A stretch of DNA of 64,000 nucleotides. Source: JAEUTH01 sp039931675 (GTDB taxonomy: Bacteria > Bacteroidota > Bacteroidia > AKYH767-A > OLB10). A program made the translations under genes and the position numbers. The stretch is from contig JBDTRM010000106.1 in assembly GCA_039931675.1 (NCBI GenBank), positions 1-64,000 on the forward strand. Reading direction: 5' to 3'. Positions 18,423 through 27,700 of the stretch are shown piece after piece. The notes under the pieces were generated by a model. The model searched no databases. It was given only the letters and a program-made list of their open reading frames with translations, and was not told the DNA's origin. Within the stretch, counting starts at the first letter, position 1, and each line of letters starts with the position of its first letter.

Positions 18423-19835
18423 ATGGAATTCAATTGGGAGTCATTTAAATATAATGTAAGCACAAATAATGTGATACCGATTTTAGGTAATGATTTATCA
18501 GTAATCAGATTGTCTAAAAGCAATATTTCCCAAACAAAAAATTATGACGCTATTTTAAAGTCCGGAACAGATGAGGGCAATCATATTCGCATAAACCTTT
18601 ATAAATTTCTGGCAATAAAATTATGGGGAATTCATGGGAAAGGCGAACCAATAAATTCTCTTTCCAATTTCAATAGCATTGTATTGCAATTACTCTCTAA
18701 AGGTATTACACCTGATGACCTCAAGAATGCAATCAAGAACGAAACCATAAAACTTACCGATGAACAAATTGTTCAAGAGCCTCTCCGAAAAATAATCAAA
18801 ATAAAAGGGTTTGAAAATTTTGTTACCGTTAATATTGACAATTTTCTTGAACGGGCATTTGAGGCTGAAGGAAAAAAAGTGAATGGCTCAATAAATTTCT
18901 CAATTCAAGATTCAAAGTCTGATTCTGATGAAAAAAACGACCGGGCACTTCCAAATATTTTCAATTTAATGGGGAACATCAAATGGGGAAAATTTGCTGC
19001 CTCCGATGAGGAATCATTGGAATACCTGTACATGTTAAAAAACGATTCAACTAATAAGAATAAGGCGTTGTTTGATATGCTCGATGGTAAAATTTTACTC
19101 TTCATTGGCTGCAATTTTCCTGACTGGTTTATGAGGTTTTTTATTCGCATTATTGCTAATGAAAGATACACATATAGCAATCGAACCAAATATGTAGCCA
19201 GCGACCATATATTAATGGATAAAGATCTGATGGATTTTCTGGAAGGAAATAAAACTTCAATCATACCCATTGGTAATAATAACAGTGGCAGTGAAAATTT
19301 ACAAATTGAAAATTCAATTGTATTTCTCGATGAGATATTTAATCAATGCGGCCAAAATGGTGAATCAGTAGTTGCAGATCTGCATTATGAGGGATTTGTT
19401 TTTTTAAGCTACTGCAGGGATGACGCTGCCACAGCAGAAAAGATAAAAAATGAATTTGAAAGAAATGGTATAAAGGTTTTCTTTGATGTAGATAGTCTGA
19501 AAACAGGAATAGAATATGATAAAATTCTGAAAAACGCCATTGAAGAATGCAATTATTTTATTGCGTTGATATCAAAAAATTCTATTGGTGATAAAGACCG
19601 TTATGCTTATGGTACGGAATGGAATCATGCTATTGCTTTTGATAACAAAAGAAATTATATCAGACCATATATTATTGACGATACTTTGCCGGTTGATATG
19701 AGCATACCTCGAGAGATAAGAGATAAGACAATTAAGACAATTAAAAATATTGATAACTATGGTGAAGTGGTCCGGGCATTTATTAAAGAAAATAATTTGA
19801 TCCCCGTAACTTTAGAAACCAAACCAAACTCTTAA
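18423..19835 (+). CDS. SIR2-like - TIR fusion protein
   Basis: 470 residues, cytosolic, no signal peptide. The N-terminal ~270 residues read as a SIR2-like domain of the bacterial defence type: NNVIPILGNDLS near residue 15 is the nucleotide loop, FVTVNIDNFLERAF near 137 matches the TxNxD motif, and LFIGCNFPDWFMRFF near 225 is the family's later strand. At the place where SIR2 enzymes have the catalytic His (LHG), this protein reads NLMGNIKWG, with Met183. A TIR domain (about 320-445) follows: GFVFLSYCRDDAATAEKI, VFFDVDSLKTGIEY and YGTEWNHAIAF with a candidate catalytic Glu. It likely cleaves NAD through the TIR part. It forms an operon with the NTPase gene 10 bp downstream. Confidence 0.75.
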   Translation: MEFNWESFKYNVSTNNVIPILGNDLSVIRLSKSNISQTKNYDAILKSGTDEGNHIRINLYKFLAIKLWGIHGKGEPINSLSNFNSIVLQLLSKGITPDDLKNAIKNETIKLTDEQIVQEPLRKIIKIKGFENFVTVNIDNFLERAFEAEGKKVNGSINFSIQDSKSDSDEKNDRALPNIFNLMGNIKWGKFAASDEESLEYLYMLKNDSTNKNKALFDMLDGKILLFIGCNFPDWFMRFFIRIIANERYTYSNRTKYVASDHILMDKDLMDFLEGNKTSIIPIGNNNSGSENLQIENSIVFLDEIFNQCGQNGESVVADLHYEGFVFLSYCRDDAATAEKIKNEFERNGIKVFFDVDSLKTGIEYDKILKNAIEECNYFIALISKNSIGDKDRYAYGTEWNHAIAFDNKRNYIRPYIIDDTLPVDMSIPREIRDKTIKTIKNIDNYGEVVRAFIKENNLIPVTLETKPNS

Positions 19836-19845
19836 ATCACCCGTT

Positions 19846-21801
19846 ATGGCAGAAGACAATAAAGAATATAATGCAGGTGAGGTTGATCCGGAACGGCCTT
19901 TTCCGGGGCTTCTATCGTTTGAAGAAAAAAACGAATTGCAATTTGGCGGCCGTGATGTGGAAATAAATGAGTTGTTTTTATTAGTAAAAAGGAACTCACC
20001 TACGATTGTTTTTGGAAAATCGGGAATAGGTAAAACGTCTCTCCTGCAAGCCGGGCTGATGCCACAGTTGCAAAGAAGCGGCTTTTACCCGATGTATTTC
20101 AGAATTGATTATGCATCAGTTAAATCTCCGCTTAGCCAGTTAAAAGATTTTGTTTCTGAAAAATTTAAAACGGTAGATCCAACCGATCCCGGAATTGGAA
20201 GCCGCACGCTCTGGGAATATTTTCATGATGTTAATTTACCGGGAGGAGGGTTGACTCCCGTTCTTATTCTTGACCAGTTTGAAGAAACATTTACTATAGG
20301 AAAAGATAAAAACAGTGAACTGATTACTGAACTTTCAGATCTGGCTGAAAACCGTGTACCATATACGGTGCATGAGGAGTACCAGGAAAGAGACGAATTG
20401 ATTCCCTCTCATTATGAAAAGCTGACTTACCGTGTTATTATAAGTCTACGCGAAGATTATCTTGCACAATTAGAAGACCTGAAAAAGTATTTACCCTCTT
20501 TGAATAAAAGCCGTTACCGCATAGTGCAGATGACTGGTAACCAAGCTATGGATGCTGTATTAAAATCGGCAAACGGCTTAATTGACAAAGAGGTTGCAAA
20601 AGCCATCATAAAAAAGCTGCCCGATATTACCGAACGTAATTTTGATGAACTTGCTCATGATAATGATAAGGTAAAAAAACAACTGGTAGAGCCATTCCTG
20701 CTAAGCCTCATTTGTTACCAGATTAATGAAAAACGGATTGAGCGTAAAATAAACAAGTTTACTGAAGCATTGGTTTCGGATTTTAAAATTGAAGATGTTA
20801 TCCAATCATTTTATAATGATAGTCTGAAAGACTTAGGCGATAATGTAAGTGAAGGAATAGAAGATACGCTGTTAACTGACAGTGGTTATCGCAAATTAGA
20901 ATCGCTTGAGCAACTCCAAACCAATTATAAGATTGGCCATAATATTATTGCAGCATTAATCAACAAGCGCATTATCCGTCAGGAAGAGCGAGATGGAGTT
21001 GAATATGTTGAATTAATACACGATGTATTAATACCTGTGATAAAAGAAAGACATGATAAAAGAATTGCTGAGAAGAACGAACTTGAAAAAAAACAAAAAG
21101 AAGAAGCCCAAAAATTGGCTCTTGATGCAGAAATTCAAAAAAAGAACCTAAAGCGTACAAAAAGAATAAATGTAATAGTATTAGCTTTGGCTTTGGTTGC
21201 TCTTGGTTTATTCGCTTGGGCACTTCGTGCAGATCACGAAGCTAAGAATTCAGCCACGCAAGCTAACATTGAAAAGGAAAAGGCCCAAAAGGAAACTGAT
21301 TCTGCAAAAACCCAAAAGGGTATAGCAGATTCATTAAAAAATGATGCTATTAAAAAAAGCACTGATATTAAAAAAGCATTTGATCAACAAACTGAAGAAC
21401 TTGATAAATTTATTAAAACTATAGGATTAGATAAAATTCCTGAGCCTCAATTGAATATTCTTAAAAATATTTACAAAATCAACAATAACCTTGGCTCAAT
21501 TGAAGGATATGAGGTAAAACCGTTAATATATATTCAATATGATGATATTAAATTAAAACTTAAAATGAAATATCTTCAAGATAGCTTGAGAAAGCTGGGC
21601 TATAGTGTGCCTGGCATTCAGATAATTTTTCCAATCGATACTACTGAACTGAGATATTTTGATAGTACGGATATCAACAAAGCAAAAGCAATAGAGGTAT
21701 TAGGTAAAATAAAATCTTTTGGCTGGGATGCTAAGCTCCAATATGTTAAAGGTTATAATATCAGACAATACCAATTCGAACTTTGGGTAAAGTCTAAATA
21801 A
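19846..21801 (+). CDS. nSTAND1-type NTPase with transmembrane and C-terminal domain
   Basis: 651 residues. The start (ERPFPGLLSFEEKNELQFGG) and P-loop (FGKSGIGKTSLLQAGL, about 55-70) are typical of the novel STAND NTPase 1 family. Walker B is LILDQFEETF near residue 140. A winged-helix-like region ends near VELIHDVLIPVIKERHD (about 390-410). Charged coiled coils flank a membrane helix (VIVLALALVALGLFAWAL, about 441-458). The last ~120 residues form a small alpha/beta domain (YIQYDDIKLKLKMKYLQDSL) that I cannot name. STAND proteins oligomerise on sensing a ligand. With the SIR2-TIR gene 10 bp upstream it probably forms a sensor-effector pair. Confidence 0.8.
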   Translation: MAEDNKEYNAGEVDPERPFPGLLSFEEKNELQFGGRDVEINELFLLVKRNSPTIVFGKSGIGKTSLLQAGLMPQLQRSGFYPMYFRIDYASVKSPLSQLKDFVSEKFKTVDPTDPGIGSRTLWEYFHDVNLPGGGLTPVLILDQFEETFTIGKDKNSELITELSDLAENRVPYTVHEEYQERDELIPSHYEKLTYRVIISLREDYLAQLEDLKKYLPSLNKSRYRIVQMTGNQAMDAVLKSANGLIDKEVAKAIIKKLPDITERNFDELAHDNDKVKKQLVEPFLLSLICYQINEKRIERKINKFTEALVSDFKIEDVIQSFYNDSLKDLGDNVSEGIEDTLLTDSGYRKLESLEQLQTNYKIGHNIIAALINKRIIRQEERDGVEYVELIHDVLIPVIKERHDKRIAEKNELEKKQKEEAQKLALDAEIQKKNLKRTKRINVIVLALALVALGLFAWALRADHEAKNSATQANIEKEKAQKETDSAKTQKGIADSLKNDAIKKSTDIKKAFDQQTEELDKFIKTIGLDKIPEPQLNILKNIYKINNNLGSIEGYEVKPLIYIQYDDIKLKLKMKYLQDSLRKLGYSVPGIQIIFPIDTTELRYFDSTDINKAKAIEVLGKIKSFGWDAKLQYVKGYNIRQYQFELWVKSK

Positions 21802-21984
21802 ATGAAAATATGTGAAGGTTGAAAATTGAGAACTTAAAATATTCAAGGTTGAATTTGATTGCCAACAGCTATTTATTTAGATTACAAACACCGAACGGCA
21901 TGGTGCTTTGATTCTTCTTCCGGACAAACTTGAAATAAAAAAAAGACTATGTTTTGTTCAGTGGTGATATCAAGAGTCTTCAAT

Positions 21985-22533
21985 CTAATGTACAGCCTGA
22001 AATCCGATAAAAGTACCAAGAAGCCCTCCACCCAATATGCCCCATATTAAATATTGTGCCTTTCCCCATTTAGCTGATTTACTCTGATCTTTGTTCAGCT
22101 TAATTGAATCATCAAGCATACGACTCAGCTCTTTATTGACATCCTGGCATTGTAAATACCCATCCTTGAAATTATTTATACGCTCATTACTTTGGGTGAT
22201 GATGTAATTCAGTTCCTTCTCTTTCCGTTCATAAATTGAATCATTGATTTTACTCAGCGTATCCATTTCCAGGAGATTAGTAAGTACATTGTTAGTATAT
22301 GCAATGCACTTTTTGCCAAACGTAAAATTATCATTGTTGATCAGATATACCGGTGCCTGCAAGTTTTTAAACAAATTAACATCAATCGTATCAATCTCAA
22401 GATAGTTAACATAAAACTTACTTCCGTATAAGCTCAACTCAAGACTATCAGCAACAACCGGCTTTTTAGTTGACTGCTGACCGAAGGAACTAATGTAAAA
22501 CAGCATACCAGGTATTAGTAAATAGTATTTCAT
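21985..22533 (-). CDS. Small exported protein with C-terminal membrane helix, possible lysis accessory
   Basis: 182 residues, not recognised. It begins with a signal peptide (YYLLIPGMLFYISSFGQ), has a charged, partly coiled-coil middle (YERKEKELNYIITQSNERI) and ends in a glycine-rich membrane helix (YLIWGILGGGLLGTFIGF). It is the last gene of the minus-strand block and follows a small membrane coiled-coil protein and a GH25 lysozyme with short gaps (11 and 48 bp). By analogy with phage lysis modules it could help open the envelope, but this rests on context alone. It is convergent with the nSTAND1 gene, which ends 183 bp away. Confidence 0.6.
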   Translation of the reverse strand: MKYYLLIPGMLFYISSFGQQSTKKPVVADSLELSLYGSKFYVNYLEIDTIDVNLFKNLQAPVYLINNDNFTFGKKCIAYTNNVLTNLLEMDTLSKINDSIYERKEKELNYIITQSNERINNFKDGYLQCQDVNKELSRMLDDSIKLNKDQSKSAKWGKAQYLIWGILGGGLLGTFIGFQAVH

Positions 22534-22544
22534 GATAGTAAGTT

Positions 22545-22898
22545 TTAGTGTTTGCTTTTATTAAAATCATCAATTAACTTCTGTGTTTCCGAAATTTCAC
22601 TTTGCAAATTTTCCCGATGTGTCTTTATGCTTTGCTTTACCTCCTTGCTCTGAGTGTTTAATTTTGTAATATTAGAATATGCAGAGTCTATATTAGATAA
22701 AAGTTGAATGTCTTTCAAATTAACCTGTTTGGATAGAGAATCAATACGATCGTCAAGTATTTTTTTATTTGTTTCCAATTGTTCAATCCTTGATTTTATT
22801 TCCTTGTCTGCTGACATCTCACGTGTAATATATACCGTAGCTACCACTGCACTTATAACCAATGAAGCTATTCCAAGAATGTGATTTGCGTTTGTCAT
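22545..22898 (-). CDS. Membrane-anchored coiled-coil protein, spanin-like layout
   Basis: 117 residues. A single N-terminal membrane helix (ILGIASLVISAVVATVYI, about 7-24) is followed by a nearly continuous coiled coil to the end (RIEQLETNKKILDDRIDSL). This is the layout of a phage inner-membrane spanin (Rz): N-terminal anchor and periplasmic coiled coil. No sequence family is recognised. It sits directly after the GH25 lysozyme, where phages keep spanin genes. Other small coiled-coil membrane proteins look alike, so the role is an inference. Confidence 0.6.
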   Translation of the reverse strand: MTNANHILGIASLVISAVVATVYITREMSADKEIKSRIEQLETNKKILDDRIDSLSKQVNLKDIQLLSNIDSAYSNITKLNTQSKEVKQSIKTHRENLQSEISETQKLIDDFNKSKH

Positions 22899-22946
22899 GT
22901 TACGAGATTTTAGTTGGATTTTTATAAGAAAACGTAATCGGATTAA

Positions 22947-23636
22947 TTATTTTCTCATTATGTTTAAGTCGAATGTTCCCATATTATTTGCGAATGCCCC
23001 TGTTTCTGTAAATTGCCATAGATACCAGTCATTCCAACCTACGGGAGCAATTGCTTTATTATAATCATTAATATACCTGCTTATCCAGAATTTATACTTT
23101 CCGAGATTGTGGTTACCGGGCAATTTCCTGTCAAGGTATTCTTTCCTGCTGTAAATCACGACACTCTTGCCCGGCTCATTAGCTGCTCTAAGCAACTCAT
23201 CAATAAATGTATTCGCCCAAAGCAGATAGTCAACAGGATTTAACGAAGAATCATTTTGAGGCGCGGGTCCCCAGTTTTCCAAATCAAGGAAAAAATCGAG
23301 GTCGCTGTGAGGCAAAGTTTTCAGGCGGCTCATGAAATCATTTGCTTCGGCTTTCGCATCTGCAATTATATTTCCCCCGCTTTTTGTATCAGGATGTGCG
23401 AAGTGATAGTAACCAATTTTCAACCCTTTTTTTTGAGCCATGGTTGCATGTTCAGATGCATATTTATCAGGTGAATTTACTCCGTCAGATACTTTTATGA
23501 TTGCAAAGGCTATGCCTGCATTCCTGATGGAGTTCCAATCTTTAATAGTACTGTTATGATGCGAAAGGTCTATGCCTTTAATAAAATTTGTTTCCAGGTT
23601 TGGAACATTGATAAGATCACTGAAGTTTGATGGCAT
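22947..23636 (-). CDS. GH25 family lysozyme (N-acetylmuramidase)
   Basis: 229 residues forming one GH25 domain. FIKGIDLSHHN near residue 18 carries the first catalytic-site Asp, IGYYHFAHPD near 75 is the third strand, and DFFLDLENWG near 115 has the DxE pair with the general acid. YSRKEYLDRKL and WNDWYLWQFTETG complete the barrel. The enzyme cuts the glycan between MurNAc and GlcNAc. There is no signal peptide, as in phage endolysins that depend on a separate membrane-opening step. It is the first of three genes at the 3' end of the eCIS block and may release particles by lysing the producer. Confidence 0.88.
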   Translation of the reverse strand: MPSNFSDLINVPNLETNFIKGIDLSHHNSTIKDWNSIRNAGIAFAIIKVSDGVNSPDKYASEHATMAQKKGLKIGYYHFAHPDTKSGGNIIADAKAEANDFMSRLKTLPHSDLDFFLDLENWGPAPQNDSSLNPVDYLLWANTFIDELLRAANEPGKSVVIYSRKEYLDRKLPGNHNLGKYKFWISRYINDYNKAIAPVGWNDWYLWQFTETGAFANNMGTFDLNIMRK

Positions 23637-24079
23637 TGTTATTAGTTTTTAATTTTGCCTACTCTGTTTAATTTCCGCTTTTTCGGCTTGCGCGGTTTTA
23701 TAATAAACTTTTTAATTTTTCATAGTTATCATTGAGCAACTATGTATTCTATGATCAAGTTGGCTATTGCTCAATTTATAATCACGAATGGTCTCATATC
23801 AAGTGTAGAATACCTGGATCGGTAAAAGCTTGTCAAAGAAAAGAACCATTAAAGAAAATGATTGACAAACTAAAATAAGAAGAAACCGATTTAGTTTGGA
23901 TTATTTGTCATTGATTGTTCAACACTATCCAATAATAATCGCAAAAGCAACCAATAACAAGTCAAGCCGAAATAAATGGATGAGAGAGCCTTGTCATTTA
24001 AAACTATAACGAATCAAGGTTTTAAAAGGGCAATTTTACTAGCTATTTCTGATCAGCAATTGATCTAATCCAATAAAAG
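23637..24079. other. 443-bp gap with no visible gene
   Basis: AT-rich sequence with scattered stops in all frames and no motif that I recognise. It separates the lysozyme unit from the rest of the eCIS genes and may hold a separate promoter for the lysis-like unit. Confidence 0.4.
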
Positions 24080-24745
24080 TTATTTCTTCATTCTTTTAGT
24101 CTTGGCAACTGGGGGCGAAGTATCTTTTTCATAATTAGATGCCGGGGCTACGCAATCTTTGCCATCTAAATATATGTCTTTGTAATCTATTAACCCTACA
24201 GAAAAAAATAAAGGCTCTGTATCATGATAAAGTAGTTTCTGATTTTTGTCTGAGACATTCAGGAATAAAGGTTCCTTAATAATAATGTCATCCTGCTTTT
24301 CATTAATGGTTAATGAATAATATCCAGAATCATCAGTGCAAGTATTGCCTAAGGCTTCAAACCAGGTTTTCTTATCATCTGAAAGAAAAACAGTCACGTC
24401 TTTTACCGGATTAAATTTTTCATCATATACTTTTACTTTACCATGTACGCGCCAGGAATTTACCGGTAAAGTATCCGGTTTGATATTTGCTCTTTCTATT
24501 TCTTTATCCAATCCGGGAAACATTTCCTGGTTATATGCCAGCCGACTATCCGCTTTTAGAACTCTCGGATGATCTTCTCCATATTTATTTGCGAGACGGT
24601 TTCTTTCAAGTTTAAACATCTCATTCTTAATTTCCTGGAGTTGTTTTAAATTATTTAGCTCAAGCAGGCGCTGTTCATCAAGCTGTGTTATCGAACCGGC
24701 AATATTTTTCAATATTTCATTATCATCAATATTTTCTTTTGTCAT
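24080..24745 (-). CDS. eCIS-linked protein with helical N-terminus and carboxypeptidase-regulatory-like domain
   Basis: 221 residues, no signal peptide. Residues 1-85 are helical and charged (LLELNNLKQLQEIKNEMFKL). About 95-190 read as a beta-sandwich of the carboxypeptidase-regulatory type (VHGKVKVYDEKFNPVKDVTV, TDDSGYYSLTI), often used for display or binding. The tail is basic (VAKTKRMKK). It lies 38 bp after the beta-helix protein in the eCIS order, so it could decorate the baseplate or fibre, but no homologue is known to me. Confidence 0.6.
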   Translation of the reverse strand: MTKENIDDNEILKNIAGSITQLDEQRLLELNNLKQLQEIKNEMFKLERNRLANKYGEDHPRVLKADSRLAYNQEMFPGLDKEIERANIKPDTLPVNSWRVHGKVKVYDEKFNPVKDVTVFLSDDKKTWFEALGNTCTDDSGYYSLTINEKQDDIIIKEPLFLNVSDKNQKLLYHDTEPLFFSVGLIDYKDIYLDGKDCVAPASNYEKDTSPPVAKTKRMKK

Positions 24746-24783
24746 GATCTTTTAATTTGTTAATTTATTTTTAATTTAATATC

Positions 24784-27700
24784 CTATTTTCTAATAGGAA
24801 CCGCCATTGAAGTCCATACCATTCTTGTTTTATCATTACAAAGGCTGTCATTTAAAATAATATTATTATCATAACCCATTGGGATAGGAATAGTTTTAGC
24901 ACCCATTACAATCATACAATGTGATGCCTGATTCCCTATAGCTGTGTTTATAAAACCATAGGAAACCAGTGAGAAAACCGTTACTGTAAATCCCTCCAAA
25001 AGCCTATTGTCATTTGAGCGCAATGAAGCCCCGAAAAGGAGTGTATTAAACAATACTATATCTGAAATATTTATTCCAAATTCCAAAAAGGAAATGAGGC
25101 CGGCACATTCTGACTGGTTGTTATTAAATGCAACGTCATCAAGAGAAAATATGAGTTGCGAACTAACAGCAAAATTCGGGGATACGGATTTCGTATCAAG
25201 TGTTGTCTGATTATCAGAAAACATAACTTTACCACTTGGTAAAAACTGAAATGCCGGGTTTATTGATGCACTTTTAGAGGCTGAAGCGCCACTTGTATTA
25301 GGTAGGTTCTTGAGGCCTATAACAGGAAGGTCTTTAGATATCCCCAGGTTAAAAATAAATACCGATCCGGCAAGCCGGGAAAATGAATTTGTTTTATCGG
25401 TTCCCAAAGAAGTAAAATGATTGCTGACAACAGAAACGGGGCCGAAGGCGACTAAATATAAAGCATGGCCAAGCGGCTGGACTACAATATTATTATGCGC
25501 AGTCAATGACGGAACCCCATCAAAGGAAGGAATTTTTGCATTTGCTGTATTTTTTAAACCAGCAATTTTGAAAGACATTGCTATTACAATTCCACCGCGC
25601 GCTCCAGGCCTTATAACAGAATTTGGATTGATTTCAGATAAACCATTGTTGATAATGCTATTATTGGAAATGTCCATTTTTTCACCGTATAATATAAAAA
25701 TTCCGCAAATGGGATTTTCAATGTTATCACCATTATCCTCAATCCTGTTTTCCTGAATTTTCCCATTTTCACAATAACCTAAAATAATGCCGCCATGTGG
25801 TATTGCATTTTGTGATGTTGGACTTAGCATGATTTTAAAATTACGTTCTGGAATCTGGAATGCACATAATGTAATTCTATTTCTGTAAATAATTAAATCT
25901 TCAATGTGAACAATATGTTCAATATCCTGTTCGCCAGTATTCAGGACACCTATTCCGGCAAGTCCCATCAGTTTTATTTGGTTTTCTTCAATAGCAATTT
26001 CAAATAAAGCAGAATAGGAATATTTTATTACCGTAGAACTGATTACCAAAGCAGGGGGTGATTGGTGGCCTAAAAGAATCCCATACCCACTTCCCCCGAT
26101 AATCTCATTTTGTCGAATCATAACCCGTTCAGAAGTTCCGCCTATTTGTATTCCTCCCATTGCTAAATATTCTGGTTTTATTTGGGTGGGTTTATATAAA
26201 TACAAATATCTAAGCATAGAATAAATTTGATACCTAAGAGAGAAACCATTTTTATAAACGAGATGGGGATCCAGGCATGGATTAAAAGGATCTCCATCTC
26301 GGGGATCATCATTACGTGGATCTCCGGGATCATCCAGTTTTTGAGGAGGTATTACTATGATGCGGTTTCTTTCAATCAGCACATGATCTGCAACACTAAA
26401 TATAGCAGGTAACCCTTGTGAATTAGCCTGCGGCATATTTTTCATTCCATGATATTTCTGTTCTTTATCTATTATTCCAATTTTATTATAGAGTATTTCA
26501 ATGTTATTCTCCCCCCCTCTGTCTTCTGCCGTATGTATGAAAACAGCGCACTGAAAAGCTATAATTTGATTATTATTAATTTTTATATTCTCCGAATTCA
26601 ATATTGGATTTGAAGCATTATCTCTTAATCCAGTTGATGATCTACCGGGACCTGTTAAAGGCATTGTTGGATTTGCAGTATTATCCAGTAATGCGATTGC
26701 TATTCCATTCTCAGCGTACAAAGTCAATTGTTCAATTTGAATTTTTTGAGAGTTTTCAATCAGGAAAATCGGTTCAGAAAATCTATTTTCTTCGGGACGA
26801 ATAATACTTTGATCACCGCAACCACTAATTTGAATTTGTCTCCGGTTTTTGATAATTACACTTGCCAAATGTTCGCCAGGTAAAACACATATTTTTCCTC
26901 CGCGTTCAGGTAAATTATCTACAGCCTCCTGTATGGAATTAAAGTCGCCTGTACTTCTTATACCATCGCCAACGCTATAAGTACAGCAACACTCCTGCTG
27001 GGTGAGGGGGCCAAACTTTCTCCGGCAATCGTGCATTATTTCCCCTACAATTTGTCCGGATTCAATACTCCACCGAATAACTGCCAGCGGAGCAAAAAAA
27101 CGTCTTACGCCATGCGGTGCTATTCCTTGTTCTAATTCCCAGGGAACAACACGATTAGGAGTTTCTGGTCGTGCTGCAATGACCCAATAATCGGGTGCAA
27201 CAATTTCAGTACCGGTTATTGTTACCTCCAGACCGGTATGGCCAAGAGCTACAGGAATGCCAGTGGTAAAATTAATTGCTGCAGAGGAGGACAAATCATC
27301 TCCTCTATTCCAAACACGCATATAAAAATACTCGGGTGGCGTTTGATTATCCAAATCATCTTTATCACTCCGACTCTTCCAATCTATGCCAAATGTAGCA
27401 GGGACAGGATCTGTTAAAGTTAAATAGCCTTCATCAGGCTTGTAGGAAGCATCAACTCTACTTAAATGTCCCATTTGTTCTGATACTTTCTCACCGTTGG
27501 GCAATACAGCAGACCAAGGCAATATTTCTACTACCTGGTTAGATAGCGGCCAATGATATTGATCTTTGGGCTCAGTTAGCATAGTAACAGTTTGACCTGC
27601 ATCAGTTACCATGACCCGGTATAAAGGCGATGCATTATCAAACCCCCATGTAAAATGAGTTTGATCTATAATTTGGACACGAATAGCCTGATTTTCGGCT

